Positions 31,890 through 38,724 of a stretch of 43,041 nt of DNA are shown here, in pieces. Below the pieces are notes generated by a model. That model searched no databases. It was not told the DNA's origin and worked only from the letters and a program-made list of their open reading frames with translations. Location of the stretch: assembly GCA_944329465.1 (NCBI GenBank), contig CALVII010000004.1, positions 1-43,041 on the forward strand, in the 5' to 3' direction. Origin of the DNA: an uncultured Bacilli bacterium (GTDB lineage: Bacteria > Bacillota_I > Bacilli_A > RF39 > UBA660). How positions within the stretch are numbered: position 1 is the first letter of the stretch; each line of letters opens with the position of its first letter. A program made the position numbers and the translations under genes.

Positions 31890-32759
31890 ATGATTAGTGC
31901 AAGTTTAGTAAAAGAGTTAAGAGAAAAAACTGGTGCTGGAATGCTTGATTGTAAAAAAGCATTAGAAGCTACAAACGGTAGTATTGAAGAAGCTGTTGAT
32001 TGGCTAAGAGAAAAAGGAATATCTAAAGCCGCAAAAAAAGCTGATAGAATTGCAGCCGAAGGTGTTGCTGCTATTTTAACTGAAGGTAATAATGCAGTAA
32101 TTTTAGAAATGAATTCGGAAACAGATTTTGTTGCCAAAAATAATGAATTTCAAGAATTAGTGAGTGAAGCTTTAAAAGCAATTATTAAAAGTGATGCTAA
32201 AACATTAGATGATGTTTTAAATTTACCTTATGAAAATGGAACTATTAATGATTTTATAGTAGCTAAAACAGCTAAAATTGGTGAAAAATTATCATTAAGA
32301 AGATTTGCTAAAGTAACTAAAACAGATAGTGAAAGCTTTGGAGAATATATTCATATGGGTGGTAAAATTGCAGTTTTAATTGTAATTGAAGGAGCAGATA
32401 GTATGGTTGCTAAAGATATAGCTATGCATGCTGCCGCTATGCGTCCAAGTTATGTAAGTGAAGCTGATGTTCCTTCAGATGTATTAGAAAGAGAAAAGAC
32501 AGTTTTAAAAGAACAAGCTATGAATGAAGGTAAACCAGCAGAAATTGCTGAAAAAATGGTTCAAGGTAGATTAAATAAATTTTATAAAGAAATATGTTTA
32601 GAAGAACAACCATTTGTTAAAGATGGTGATATAAATGTTAAAACATATGCTAAAAATAACGGTGGTAAAATAGTTGCTATGTATAGATATGAAGTAGGCG
32701 AAGGTATGGAAAAGAAAGAAGAAAACTTTGCTGAAGAAGTAGCAAAACAGATGAAATAA
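31890..32759 (+). CDS. tsf: Translation elongation factor Ts
   Basis: 289 aa. The N-terminal UBA-type domain SASLVKELREKTGAGMLDCK-KALEATNGSIEEAVDWLREK is followed by the EF-Tu-binding core with EMNSETDFVAKN, the TDFVAKN motif being diagnostic. Further on are VAKDIAMHAAAMRPSYVSE and the C-terminal QPFVKDGDINVKTYAKN. It catalyses GDP release from EF-Tu. It is in the canonical rpsB-tsf order. An AAAAGGAGGAAAAA ribosome site fixes the start. It ends in an 11-bp stem terminator that overlaps the stop codon. Confidence 0.97.
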   Translation: MISASLVKELREKTGAGMLDCKKALEATNGSIEEAVDWLREKGISKAAKKADRIAAEGVAAILTEGNNAVILEMNSETDFVAKNNEFQELVSEALKAIIKSDAKTLDDVLNLPYENGTINDFIVAKTAKIGEKLSLRRFAKVTKTDSESFGEYIHMGGKIAVLIVIEGADSMVAKDIAMHAAAMRPSYVSEADVPSDVLEREKTVLKEQAMNEGKPAEIAEKMVQGRLNKFYKEICLEEQPFVKDGDINVKTYAKNNGGKIVAMYRYEVGEGMEKKEENFAEEVAKQMK

Positions 32760-32784
32760 GTATCTTTTAGGGTACTTATTTTAG
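32754..32784 (+). terminator. Terminator of rpsB-tsf
   Basis: AAATAAGTATC (32754-32764) pairs with GGTACTTATTT (32771-32781), one T-G wobble, then a short T tail. Confidence 0.8.
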
Positions 32785-32798
32785 TATTAGGAGAGAAT

Positions 32799-33386
32799 AT
32801 GAATCAATTAATAGTGGTTGAAATAGGTAAACAAAATTTTATGAAAATATATGATGGAAGTAAACTTGTTAAAAAAATAGATTATGTAGAAATTGGAGAA
32901 AACGGTGTTAGTGAATATCCTTATGAAGGTTCAATGAAAACACCACTTGGTACCTTTAAATTGGGAATTGCTTTTGGAATGCATGATTTAAATATTAGCT
33001 ATCCATATGTTAAAATTAATGATAATCTTTATTGGGTGGATGACGAAAATTCAAAATATTATAATAAATTAGTTAGCTTAAATCAAAAAATAGATAATTT
33101 TAATTATCCATATGTAGTTAGTTTAAATAATAATGATTTTGTTTCTGCCGAACATCTTATAGATTATCCAAAACAGTATGAATATGCTATTTATATTGAA
33201 TATAATATTGATGGTGAGAAATATTTAAATGGAAAGGGAAAGGGGTCAGCAATTTTTATGCATTGCTTGGGTGATAAAGGATATACTGGAGGATGCATTG
33301 CTATTTCAAAGGAAGACATGATTTTTATATTGAATTTTTTGGATCAAAATAAAGGGCCTCGAATTATTATAAAAAAGGAGAATTAA
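32799..33386 (+). CDS. L,D-transpeptidase (YkuD-fold) family protein, no signal peptide
   Basis: 195 aa. The YkuD motifs are visible: KTPLGTFKLGIAFG (about 48-62), then FMHCLGDKGYTGGCIAIS, which fits HxxGxxxxxGGCI with the catalytic Cys in GGC and the His in MHC. The family forms 3-3 peptidoglycan cross-links or attaches proteins to the wall. There is no N-terminal signal or membrane helix (MNQLIVVEIGKQNFMKIYDG is a beta strand start), so either export is unconventional or the enzyme works in the cytoplasm, possibly on a non-wall substrate. The ribosome site is AGGAGAG. It stands alone between terminators. Confidence 0.82.
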   Translation: MNQLIVVEIGKQNFMKIYDGSKLVKKIDYVEIGENGVSEYPYEGSMKTPLGTFKLGIAFGMHDLNISYPYVKINDNLYWVDDENSKYYNKLVSLNQKIDNFNYPYVVSLNNNDFVSAEHLIDYPKQYEYAIYIEYNIDGEKYLNGKGKGSAIFMHCLGDKGYTGGCIAISKEDMIFILNFLDQNKGPRIIIKKEN

Positions 33387-33462
33387 ATTTATTGTTTTGT
33401 GTGTTGGATATATATTTATAATTCAAGAATAATATTTGAAGATATTTTAATTAAGAAATAGG

Positions 33463-33492
33463 AAAAAAATAAGCTAAGTTCTTATTTTTTTT
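33463..33492 (+). terminator. Terminator after the L,D-transpeptidase-like gene
   Basis: AAAAAAATAAG (33463-33473) pairs with CTTATTTTTTT (33481-33491). It is symmetrical and AT-rich. Confidence 0.6.
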
Positions 33493-33586
33493 GTTATGTT
33501 TTTGTAAATGTCTTTAAAAATCATTAATTCCATTGTTTTAGAGGCAAAAATATATTATAATTATTATTGGATAGTGAGGTAGTAAC

Positions 33587-34318
33587 ATGGATTATTCGAA
33601 ATTAAAGGTCCCAAACCACGTTGCTATTATAGTTGATGGTAATGGTAGATGGGCTACAGAAAAAGGTATGTCTAGAAGTGATGGACACAATGAAGGATTT
33701 TTAAATTTAAAAAAGTTGAGTGCCTATATATTTTCACGTGATATCAAATATTTAAGTGCTTATTTATTTTCTACTGAAAACTTTAAAAGAAGTAAACAAG
33801 AAGTTAGTTTTCTTATGAATTTATTAGTTGGAAAATTAGAAGAAATATTAGATTTTTGTCATAAAGAAAAAATTAAAACTGTTTTTTCAGGTAGAGAAGA
33901 AAATCTGTCAGATAAGGTTATCAAAACTATGAGAAAAATAGAAGAAGAGACAAAAAATTATAAAAATAAAGTGTTCAATATCTGTTTTAATTATGGGGGT
34001 CATGCTGAAATAATAGATGCTACTAAGAAAATTGTCAAGGATGTTCAAGATGGTAATTTAGATGTAGATAAATTAAACGAAGAGGTTTTTAGTAAATATT
34101 TATATCAAGATTTACCACAGGTTGATTTATTAATTAGAACATCTGGTGAACAAAGATTGAGTAATTTTATGTTATGGCAAAATTCATATGCTGAATTTTA
34201 TTTTCCAAAAACTTATTTTCCGGATTTTAACGAAAACGAATTTGATAAAGCTATATTAGAATATACTAAACGTGATAGAAGGTTTGGAGGTATCCATTAT
34301 GAAGACAAGAATAATTAG
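33587..34318 (+). CDS. uppS: Isoprenyl transferase (undecaprenyl diphosphate synthase)
   Basis: 243 aa cis-prenyltransferase that makes the C55 lipid carrier for wall synthesis. The motifs are NHVAIIVDGNGRWA (catalytic Asp), SRSDGHNEG, LSAYLFSTENFKRS, NICFNYGGHAEI and the C-terminal DLLIRTSGEQRLSNFMLWQ then AEFYFPKTYFPDF. Length is normal. The start follows AGTGAGGTAGTAAC. The 3' end overlaps cdsA by 20 nt, so the cell-envelope lipid genes uppS-cdsA-rseP form one translationally coupled unit, as in Bacillus. Confidence 0.96.
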   Translation: MDYSKLKVPNHVAIIVDGNGRWATEKGMSRSDGHNEGFLNLKKLSAYIFSRDIKYLSAYLFSTENFKRSKQEVSFLMNLLVGKLEEILDFCHKEKIKTVFSGREENLSDKVIKTMRKIEEETKNYKNKVFNICFNYGGHAEIIDATKKIVKDVQDGNLDVDKLNEEVFSKYLYQDLPQVDLLIRTSGEQRLSNFMLWQNSYAEFYFPKTYFPDFNENEFDKAILEYTKRDRRFGGIHYEDKNN

Positions 34319-35099
34319 TGCGGTGGTCGCACTAGCAATTATAGTTCCATTAATTGCTATAGGTGGAGTAGCATTTAATGTTGGGGTTTATATTATTTCC
34401 TTAATTGCTTTAAAAGAATTTTTAGATATAAAAGCAAGTAAAAAACAATTATCGATTTTTATTCAGCTAATTGCATATATTTTTATAACGGTAATATTAA
34501 TCGCTAATTCTAAAGATGTATCAAATGTATTTACTTTAGATTATCGTATTTTATCAGCTTTATTTATGGCGTTTTTAATACCTACTGTGTTTTATCATGA
34601 AAGAAGTAAATACAGTATTAATGATGCGTTTTTCTTGATAGGTGCTTTACTTTTCTTGGGTATATCTATGTCGCTATTAATATTAGTTCGTTCTATAAGC
34701 TTAAATTTATTAATATTTTTATTATTAATACCGATGGCCACTGATATATTCGCTTATATAACAGGTATGCTTATTGGTAAACATAAATTATTAGAGGAAA
34801 TTTCACCAAAGAAGACTATTGAAGGAATGGTTGGTGGAACTATTATGGGAGTATTTATTGGAGCTATGTTTCATCATACTGTAATAGATCCAATGTTTCC
34901 GAAAATAGAAATATTAATTATATGTGCATTTTTATCATTACTTGGACAGTATGGTGATTTGGTGTTTTCGGCTATTAAACGTTATTTTGGTAAAAAAGAT
35001 TTTTCTAATTTAATTCCAGGTCATGGAGGTATATTAGATAGACTAGACAGTATTATCTTTGTTTTACTTGGATTTATGTTCTTTATTACAATTTTATAA
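34299..35099 (+). CDS. cdsA: Phosphatidate cytidylyltransferase
   Basis: 266 aa, multi-pass membrane enzyme that makes CDP-diacylglycerol from phosphatidate and CTP. The C-terminal signature is visible: TDIFAYITGMLIGKHKL, SPKKTIEGMVGG, GQYGDLVFSAIKRYFGKKDF, then LIPGHGGILDRLDSI. About seven hydrophobic helices occur. The ATG at 34299, inside the end of uppS, is chosen because GGAGG lies eight bases upstream; a longer frame from 34272 adds a non-hydrophobic lead. It is followed after 11 nt by rseP. Confidence 0.95.
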   Translation: MKTRIISAVVALAIIVPLIAIGGVAFNVGVYIISLIALKEFLDIKASKKQLSIFIQLIAYIFITVILIANSKDVSNVFTLDYRILSALFMAFLIPTVFYHERSKYSINDAFFLIGALLFLGISMSLLILVRSISLNLLIFLLLIPMATDIFAYITGMLIGKHKLLEEISPKKTIEGMVGGTIMGVFIGAMFHHTVIDPMFPKIEILIICAFLSLLGQYGDLVFSAIKRYFGKKDFSNLIPGHGGILDRLDSIIFVLLGFMFFITIL

Positions 35100-35110
35100 G
35101 GGGTGATTTC

Positions 35111-36148
35111 ATGACATTATTATACTTTATATTAATCTTAGGAGTAATAGTTTTAATCCACGAGTTTGGACATTTTGTATTTGCTAAAAAGGCAGGAATT
35201 TATGTATATGAATTTTCAATTGGAATGGGTCCAAGAATTTTCAAATGGACAAGAAAGAATGATGAAACTGAATATTCTATTAGATTAATACCAATCGGTG
35301 GTTTTGTTCAAATGGCTGGCGAGGAAATAGAAGATGATCCAGAGGTTCCAAAAGATAAAAAATTTAGCGTAAAAACTTTTGGACAAAAATTTATGACTGT
35401 TATCGCCGGTATTATGAATAACTTTATTTTAGCTATTGTTCTTTTCTTTATTATAGCTTTATTTAATGGTGCACCACAAAATAAAGCTATTGTTGGTGAG
35501 ATAAGTGAAGATTATCCGGCTTATACATCTGGTTTGAAAACTGGTGATAGAATATTAAAATTGAATGGCAAAGATGCAAGTACTTATGATACTTTGGCTT
35601 TACAGCTTCAAGTAAATACTGGTGAGGATATTAAGTTGGAAGTAATGCGTGATGGTGAGAAGAAAACAGTTACTTTAACTCCTAAAAAAGTTAAACAAGA
35701 TGGGGAAGATGTATATAAATATGGTTTTGTCATTACTGATGAGGTTGAGACTGGATTTTTTGCTTCATTAAAATATGCTTTTTCAAAGACATTTAGTTTA
35801 ATTCATCAAATGATTTTAATTATAGCTTATTTAGTAACTGGTAATTTGAATTTAACAGCCTTATCTGGACCTGTTGGTATATTTGGTATAGTTGGTACTG
35901 CGGCAAGTTCTGGTATATGGTCTATCTTGAGTTTAACGGCTTTATTAAGTGTCAATGTGGGATTTATTAATTTACTTCCAATACCAGCTTTTGATGGTGG
36001 AAGATTAATATTTATTATAATTGAAAAAATAAAAGGTAAACCAGTTGATCCTAAACTGGAAAACACCATTCATTCAATAGGCTTTTTCTTACTTATGGCA
36101 TTAATGATTTTGATAACGTATAACGATATAATAAGATTGATTAAATAA
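35111..36148 (+). CDS. rseP: RIP metalloprotease RseP (site-2 protease)
   Basis: 345 aa intramembrane zinc protease. HEFGH (residues 17-21) in the first helix binds zinc; the third ligand is in NLLPIPAFDGGRL near the C-terminus. One PDZ domain (about 120-205; IVGEISEDYPAYTSGLKTGDRI) lies between, along with GGFVQMAGEE typical of the family. It cleaves anti-sigma factors and leftover signal peptides within the membrane. It sits in the uppS-cdsA-rseP order behind GGGGTGATTTC. Confidence 0.95.
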   Translation: MTLLYFILILGVIVLIHEFGHFVFAKKAGIYVYEFSIGMGPRIFKWTRKNDETEYSIRLIPIGGFVQMAGEEIEDDPEVPKDKKFSVKTFGQKFMTVIAGIMNNFILAIVLFFIIALFNGAPQNKAIVGEISEDYPAYTSGLKTGDRILKLNGKDASTYDTLALQLQVNTGEDIKLEVMRDGEKKTVTLTPKKVKQDGEDVYKYGFVITDEVETGFFASLKYAFSKTFSLIHQMILIIAYLVTGNLNLTALSGPVGIFGIVGTAASSGIWSILSLTALLSVNVGFINLLPIPAFDGGRLIFIIIEKIKGKPVDPKLENTIHSIGFFLLMALMILITYNDIIRLIK

Positions 36149-36166
36149 TAATGAAAGGAAATTTGA

Positions 36167-36562
36167 ATGGAAAAATTATTTTCCAATAGGGAATTTAAAA
36201 TAGTTGTTTTAATATTAATTATTCTAATAATTGTTTTAGTATATATGAAAAGTTCTCAAAAGTCAGTTGTTTTAATTGAAGATAAAAGTGATTTTTCAGA
36301 AATATTAAATCAACAAGATATAGTAATTATCGATGTTAGAAGTGAGAGTGAATATAACGAGGGTCATATTTTAAAAGCTATTAATATTCCTTATAACGAG
36401 TTAAATAGTAAGGTGAAATATGATAAAAAAATGAAGATTGTTGTGTATTCTAAAAATGATGCTCGTAGTCATATGGCGTCAACAATTTTAGAGGATATGG
36501 GTTACACCAATATTTATGAGGCTGATATGACGGATTATGATGGAAAATTAGTAAAAAGCTAA
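36167..36562 (+). CDS. Membrane-anchored rhodanese-like protein lacking the catalytic Cys
   Basis: 131 aa. One N-terminal helix (about 10-27, IVVLILIILIIVLVYM) anchors a rhodanese domain: DIVIIDVRSESEYNEGHILK, AINIPYNEL. The active-site loop, normally V-Y-C-x-x-G-x-R-S, reads VVYSKNDARS, so the sulfur-carrying cysteine is Ser95. It is therefore unlikely to transfer sulfur and may act as a phosphatase-like or binding domain. It starts 18 nt after rseP behind AAAGGAAA, so is probably part of that operon. tRNA-Leu follows. Confidence 0.85.
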   Translation: MEKLFSNREFKIVVLILIILIIVLVYMKSSQKSVVLIEDKSDFSEILNQQDIVIIDVRSESEYNEGHILKAINIPYNELNSKVKYDKKMKIVVYSKNDARSHMASTILEDMGYTNIYEADMTDYDGKLVKS

Positions 36563-36574
36563 TTTTCTAAAAAT

Positions 36575-36660
36575 GCATGGGTGGTGGAATGGTAGACACG
36601 CTACTTTGAGGTGGTAGTGAGGATTTCCTTGTGTGGGTTCAAGTCCCATCTCATGCACCA
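36575..36660 (+). tRNA. tRNA-Leu (anticodon GAG)
   Basis: 86 nt. Acceptor GCATGGG pairs with CTCATGC (one wobble) and CCA is encoded. The anticodon arm is CTACT-TTGAGGT-GGTAG with anticodon GAG (codons CUC/CUU). A long variable arm as in class II tRNAs and a T-loop GGTTCAAGTCC are present. Confidence 0.95.
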
Positions 36661-36673
36661 TTTGGTATTAATG

Positions 36674-36697
36674 AGTCGCTTTTTCGGGCGGCTTTTA
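36674..36697 (+). terminator. Terminator after tRNA-Leu
   Basis: AGTCGC (36674-36679) pairs with GCGGCT (36688-36693), one T-G wobble, followed by TTTT. Confidence 0.75.
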
Positions 36698-36700
36698 ATT

Positions 36701-36729
36701 TTGACAAGTGATGTTGAGGGTGATATAAT
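36701..36729 (+). promoter_or_regulatory. Full-consensus extended promoter
   Basis: TTGACA (36701-36706), 17 nt, TATAAT (36724-36729) with extended TGA: all consensus elements are present. It drives a 34-codon ORF and is among the strongest promoters in the window. Confidence 0.9.
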
Positions 36730-36753
36730 ACAGTCCCATCAGGGGGAATTATT

Positions 36754-36858
36754 ATGAATTTTGATATAAATCAAATAAATAGTATTATATTCTTCTTACA
36801 AAATATAAAGAAATTATTTACTATTATAGTAAAAAGTACCATTTTACATTTTCGATAG
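36754..36858 (+). CDS. Small ORF (34 aa) behind a consensus promoter
   Basis: MNFDINQINSIIFFLQNIKK continues into LFTIIVKSTILHFR. AGGGGGAA lies eight bases upstream of the ATG, and a perfect promoter starts transcription about 18 nt before it. The peptide is hydrophobic and amphipathic with a basic end, a size and character seen in type I toxin peptides and small membrane peptides; neither is proven. The hairpin GGTGTT/AACACA (about 36871-36894) may end the transcript. A candidate structured RNA follows on the same strand. Confidence 0.45.
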   Translation: MNFDINQINSIIFFLQNIKKLFTIIVKSTILHFR

Positions 36859-36909
36859 TTTTTCAAGCAAGGTGTTTACAAATTTTAACACAGCATTTTA
36901 TTAAAGATA

Positions 36910-36939
36910 TTGACACAAATTATTAAAGAATGATATTAT
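36910..36939 (+). promoter_or_regulatory. Promoter of the candidate structured RNA
   Basis: TTGACA (36910-36915), 18 nt, TATTAT (36934-36939). Start is expected near 36946. Confidence 0.7.
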
Positions 36940-36945
36940 GTAGTT

Positions 36946-37222
36946 GCTTAATAGGATGGCGTATTTAATTACTTGCAGTTCTATAAATTAAGTTTTTATG
37001 TTTTTTAAAATTTGATTATAGATAGTAATTAAGATTTCTTTGCTTACCTTATGCGTGGAAGATTAGTATAGGGGAAGAAAGATGCGTATATCAATCAAGC
37101 TATTAAGTAATATGTACATATATGGGATCTTGATACAAAATTATAAGTTGTAACTGTCAGTATAATTTATAATTTACTTTAACCCATCCAAAAGCATGCT
37201 TTATGACAGAAGGCATGTTTTT
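36946..37222 (+). ncRNA. Candidate structured non-coding RNA, about 280 nt
   Basis: No ORF of note. A promoter lies upstream and a strong terminator at the end (CATGCTTT/AAGGCATG, 37194-37218, flanked by AAAAG and TTTTTT). GGATGG (36954-36959) near the 5' end pairs with CCATCC (37184-37189), closing the molecule. Inside, TTAATTACT (36965-36973) pairs perfectly with AGTAATTAA (37024-37032), enclosing TCTATAA/TTATAGA (36980-36986 / 37016-37022), and ATCAAG (37094-37099) pairs with CTTGAT (37129-37134). The size and closed ends resemble a housekeeping RNA such as 6S, but hallmark sequences of 6S, tmRNA, SRP RNA and RNase P were not found. Identity is unknown. Confidence 0.6.
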
Positions 37223-37297
37223 TGGTAATATATTGACTAAATGATTATAAAACATTAAAATAATATTGTAAATAAAAAAAGAATGGAGTTATATGAT

Positions 37298-37669
37298 ATG
37301 AGAAGATTTTATTTGTGTAAAAAATGTGGTAATGTTGTTACATTACTTGTTAATGGTGGTGGTACACTATTTTGCTGTGGTGAAAAAATGGAAGAGTTAA
37401 CTTTGAATACAGTTGATGCAGCTTTGGAAAAACATGTACCTAGTTATGAGGTAAGAGACGGAAAAGTGGTTGTAAAAGTTGGTGAAGTAATGCATCCAAT
37501 GGATGATGATCACTATATAAATTTTGTTGCTTTGGAGCACGATGATACAATTGAAATACATAATTTTAAACCTGGTGATGAACCTATTTATGTGTTTGAT
37601 TATTATGAGAATGGTACTGTTTACGCTTATTGTAATAAACATGGCCTTTGGAAAAGTGAAATTAACTAA
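37298..37669 (+). CDS. dfx: Desulfoferrodoxin (two-iron superoxide reductase)
   Basis: 123 aa from the ATG at 37298, set by GGAG nine bases upstream. The N-terminal desulforedoxin-like centre has four Cys (FYLCKKCGNVV and LFCCGEKM). The catalytic Fe(His)4Cys centre is supplied by EKHVPSYEV, MHPMDDDHYINFV and the C-terminal YAYCNKHGLWKSE. It reduces superoxide to hydrogen peroxide without making oxygen, typical of anaerobes. Its stop shares a base with the next ATG (TAATG), so it is coupled to an unknown protein. It implies an anaerobic gut or sediment lifestyle. Confidence 0.95.
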   Translation: MRRFYLCKKCGNVVTLLVNGGGTLFCCGEKMEELTLNTVDAALEKHVPSYEVRDGKVVVKVGEVMHPMDDDHYINFVALEHDDTIEIHNFKPGDEPIYVFDYYENGTVYAYCNKHGLWKSEIN

Positions 37670-38370
37670 TGGAAGATATAATTATTGGCTTAGAAAATAT
37701 CTATGATATAGATAAAATAACTGATAGTTTAATAAATAATCATGTGAATTCATATGAAATAGATTTGGACAGTAATACTATTACTCTTCATACAAAACAT
37801 TTATATAATATTCCAAATTTGTGTTATGAATTAGATAGGGATGGTTATAAAGTTATATATGCCGTGGTGCAGAAAGATAGGTATTTAATTCCTTTAATTG
37901 AAGCTTTTAATGATAAGGAAGCATTAGAAAATGAAGTTATTTATGAAAATAATGAATTTGATTTAGAAAAATTTTATGTAAATCAATTAGAAGGTGCGAT
38001 ATGTGTAATTACTAAAAATAGAACTATTTGTGCTAATGCGGTTATTAATCATTATTCTGCACTAAAGGCTATATATAATTTGCTTTATAATGATTTAGAT
38101 CAAATTCATGATTATTATAGTTTTTCTGATGATAGTTGCTGGCAAGAAGAAGCTGTTAGTTATGGGAATATAGTTATTCAATTATGTAGTGATGCATTTA
38201 GTAGTGTGTGGCTTTCAGAAAATTTAAATGATTATCAAGTTAAAGAATTAGAAAATTTTTTTGATGCTATAGAAACAATTAGAAATAAACATAATATTCC
38301 GATTGAATTTGAAACTTTAAAGCCTAGTGGATTTATGGAAAAGAAAACAAAAATGTCTAAATTAGTTTAA
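37669..38370 (+). CDS. Protein of unknown function coupled to superoxide reductase
   Basis: 233 aa, soluble, acidic and not recognised. Notable stretches are TLHTKHLYNIPNLCYELDRDGYKVIYAVVQ, split here as two adjacent segments of helix and strand (about 40-70), NRTICANAVINHYSALKAIY and WLSENLNDYQVKELENFFDA. There are no metal-binding clusters, signal peptide or membrane helix. The start overlaps the dfx stop by one base, so the two are translated together; a redox or stress role is only inferred from this. A hairpin terminator follows. Confidence 0.75.
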   Translation: MEDIIIGLENIYDIDKITDSLINNHVNSYEIDLDSNTITLHTKHLYNIPNLCYELDRDGYKVIYAVVQKDRYLIPLIEAFNDKEALENEVIYENNEFDLEKFYVNQLEGAICVITKNRTICANAVINHYSALKAIYNLLYNDLDQIHDYYSFSDDSCWQEEAVSYGNIVIQLCSDAFSSVWLSENLNDYQVKELENFFDAIETIRNKHNIPIEFETLKPSGFMEKKTKMSKLV

Positions 38371-38403
38371 AGTGTTTTTTAGAAAAATTGCTGCTTATTT
38401 AAA

Positions 38404-38438
38404 AAGTTGGTGAGATTTATTTTGAACCAACTTATTTT
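38404..38438 (+). terminator. Terminator of the dfx operon
   Basis: AAGTTGG (38404-38410) pairs with CCAACTT (38427-38433), a 16-nt loop, then ATTTTG. Confidence 0.65.
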
Positions 38439-38452
38439 GTATTGAAAATCAC

Positions 38453-38481
38453 TAGTCAAAAAAACAAAAATATTATATAAT
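38453..38481 (+). promoter_or_regulatory. Promoter of tRNA-Thr
   Basis: TAGTCA (38453-38458, four of six to consensus), 17 nt, TATAAT (38476-38481). Confidence 0.6.
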
Positions 38482-38496
38482 AAGTATGTTAAATGT

Positions 38497-38572
38497 GCTG
38501 GAATAGCTCAGTTGGTAGAGCAGCTGTCTCGTAATCAGCAGGTCGTAGGTTCGAGTCCTATTTCCAGCACCA
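38497..38572 (+). tRNA. tRNA-Thr (anticodon CGT)
   Basis: 76 nt. Acceptor GCTGGAA pairs with TTCCAGC and CCA is encoded. D-arm GCTC/GAGC, T-arm GTAGG-TTCGAGT-CCTAT. The anticodon loop CTCGTAA gives CGT (codon ACG). The anticodon stem GCTGT/TCAGC has a T-T mismatch at position 31-39, where Thr tRNAs commonly have an A-T pair. Confidence 0.93.
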
Positions 38573-38583
38573 TTATAAAAATT

Positions 38584-38607
38584 ACCCTTGATTTTCTAAG
38601 GGTTTTT
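38584..38607 (+). terminator. Terminator after tRNA-Thr
   Basis: ACCCTT (38584-38589) pairs with AAGGGT (38598-38603), followed by TTTT. Confidence 0.8.
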
Positions 38608-38724
38608 ATATTACTGTTTTTAAAATGAACTGTAGAAATTTTAATATTTAAAAAATGCAGAAAAAATGGTCAAATTATGATACAATTTAATAGAAGGATT
38701 TTTGTTTTAGAAAGTTGTGGTAAT

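Noticed and set aside
36946-37222. Assignment of the structured RNA as 6S, tmRNA, SRP RNA or RNase P RNA
   Set aside because: No tmRNA tag frame or TTCGA arm, no GGAAGGAAGCAGC-like SRP loop, no RNase P core (GAGGAAAGTCC) and no convincing 6S bubble. Left as unknown.
37524-37706. Plus-strand open frame overlapping dfx and the following gene
   Set aside because: Out of frame with the superoxide reductase, whose metal ligands are fully conserved. No ribosome site.
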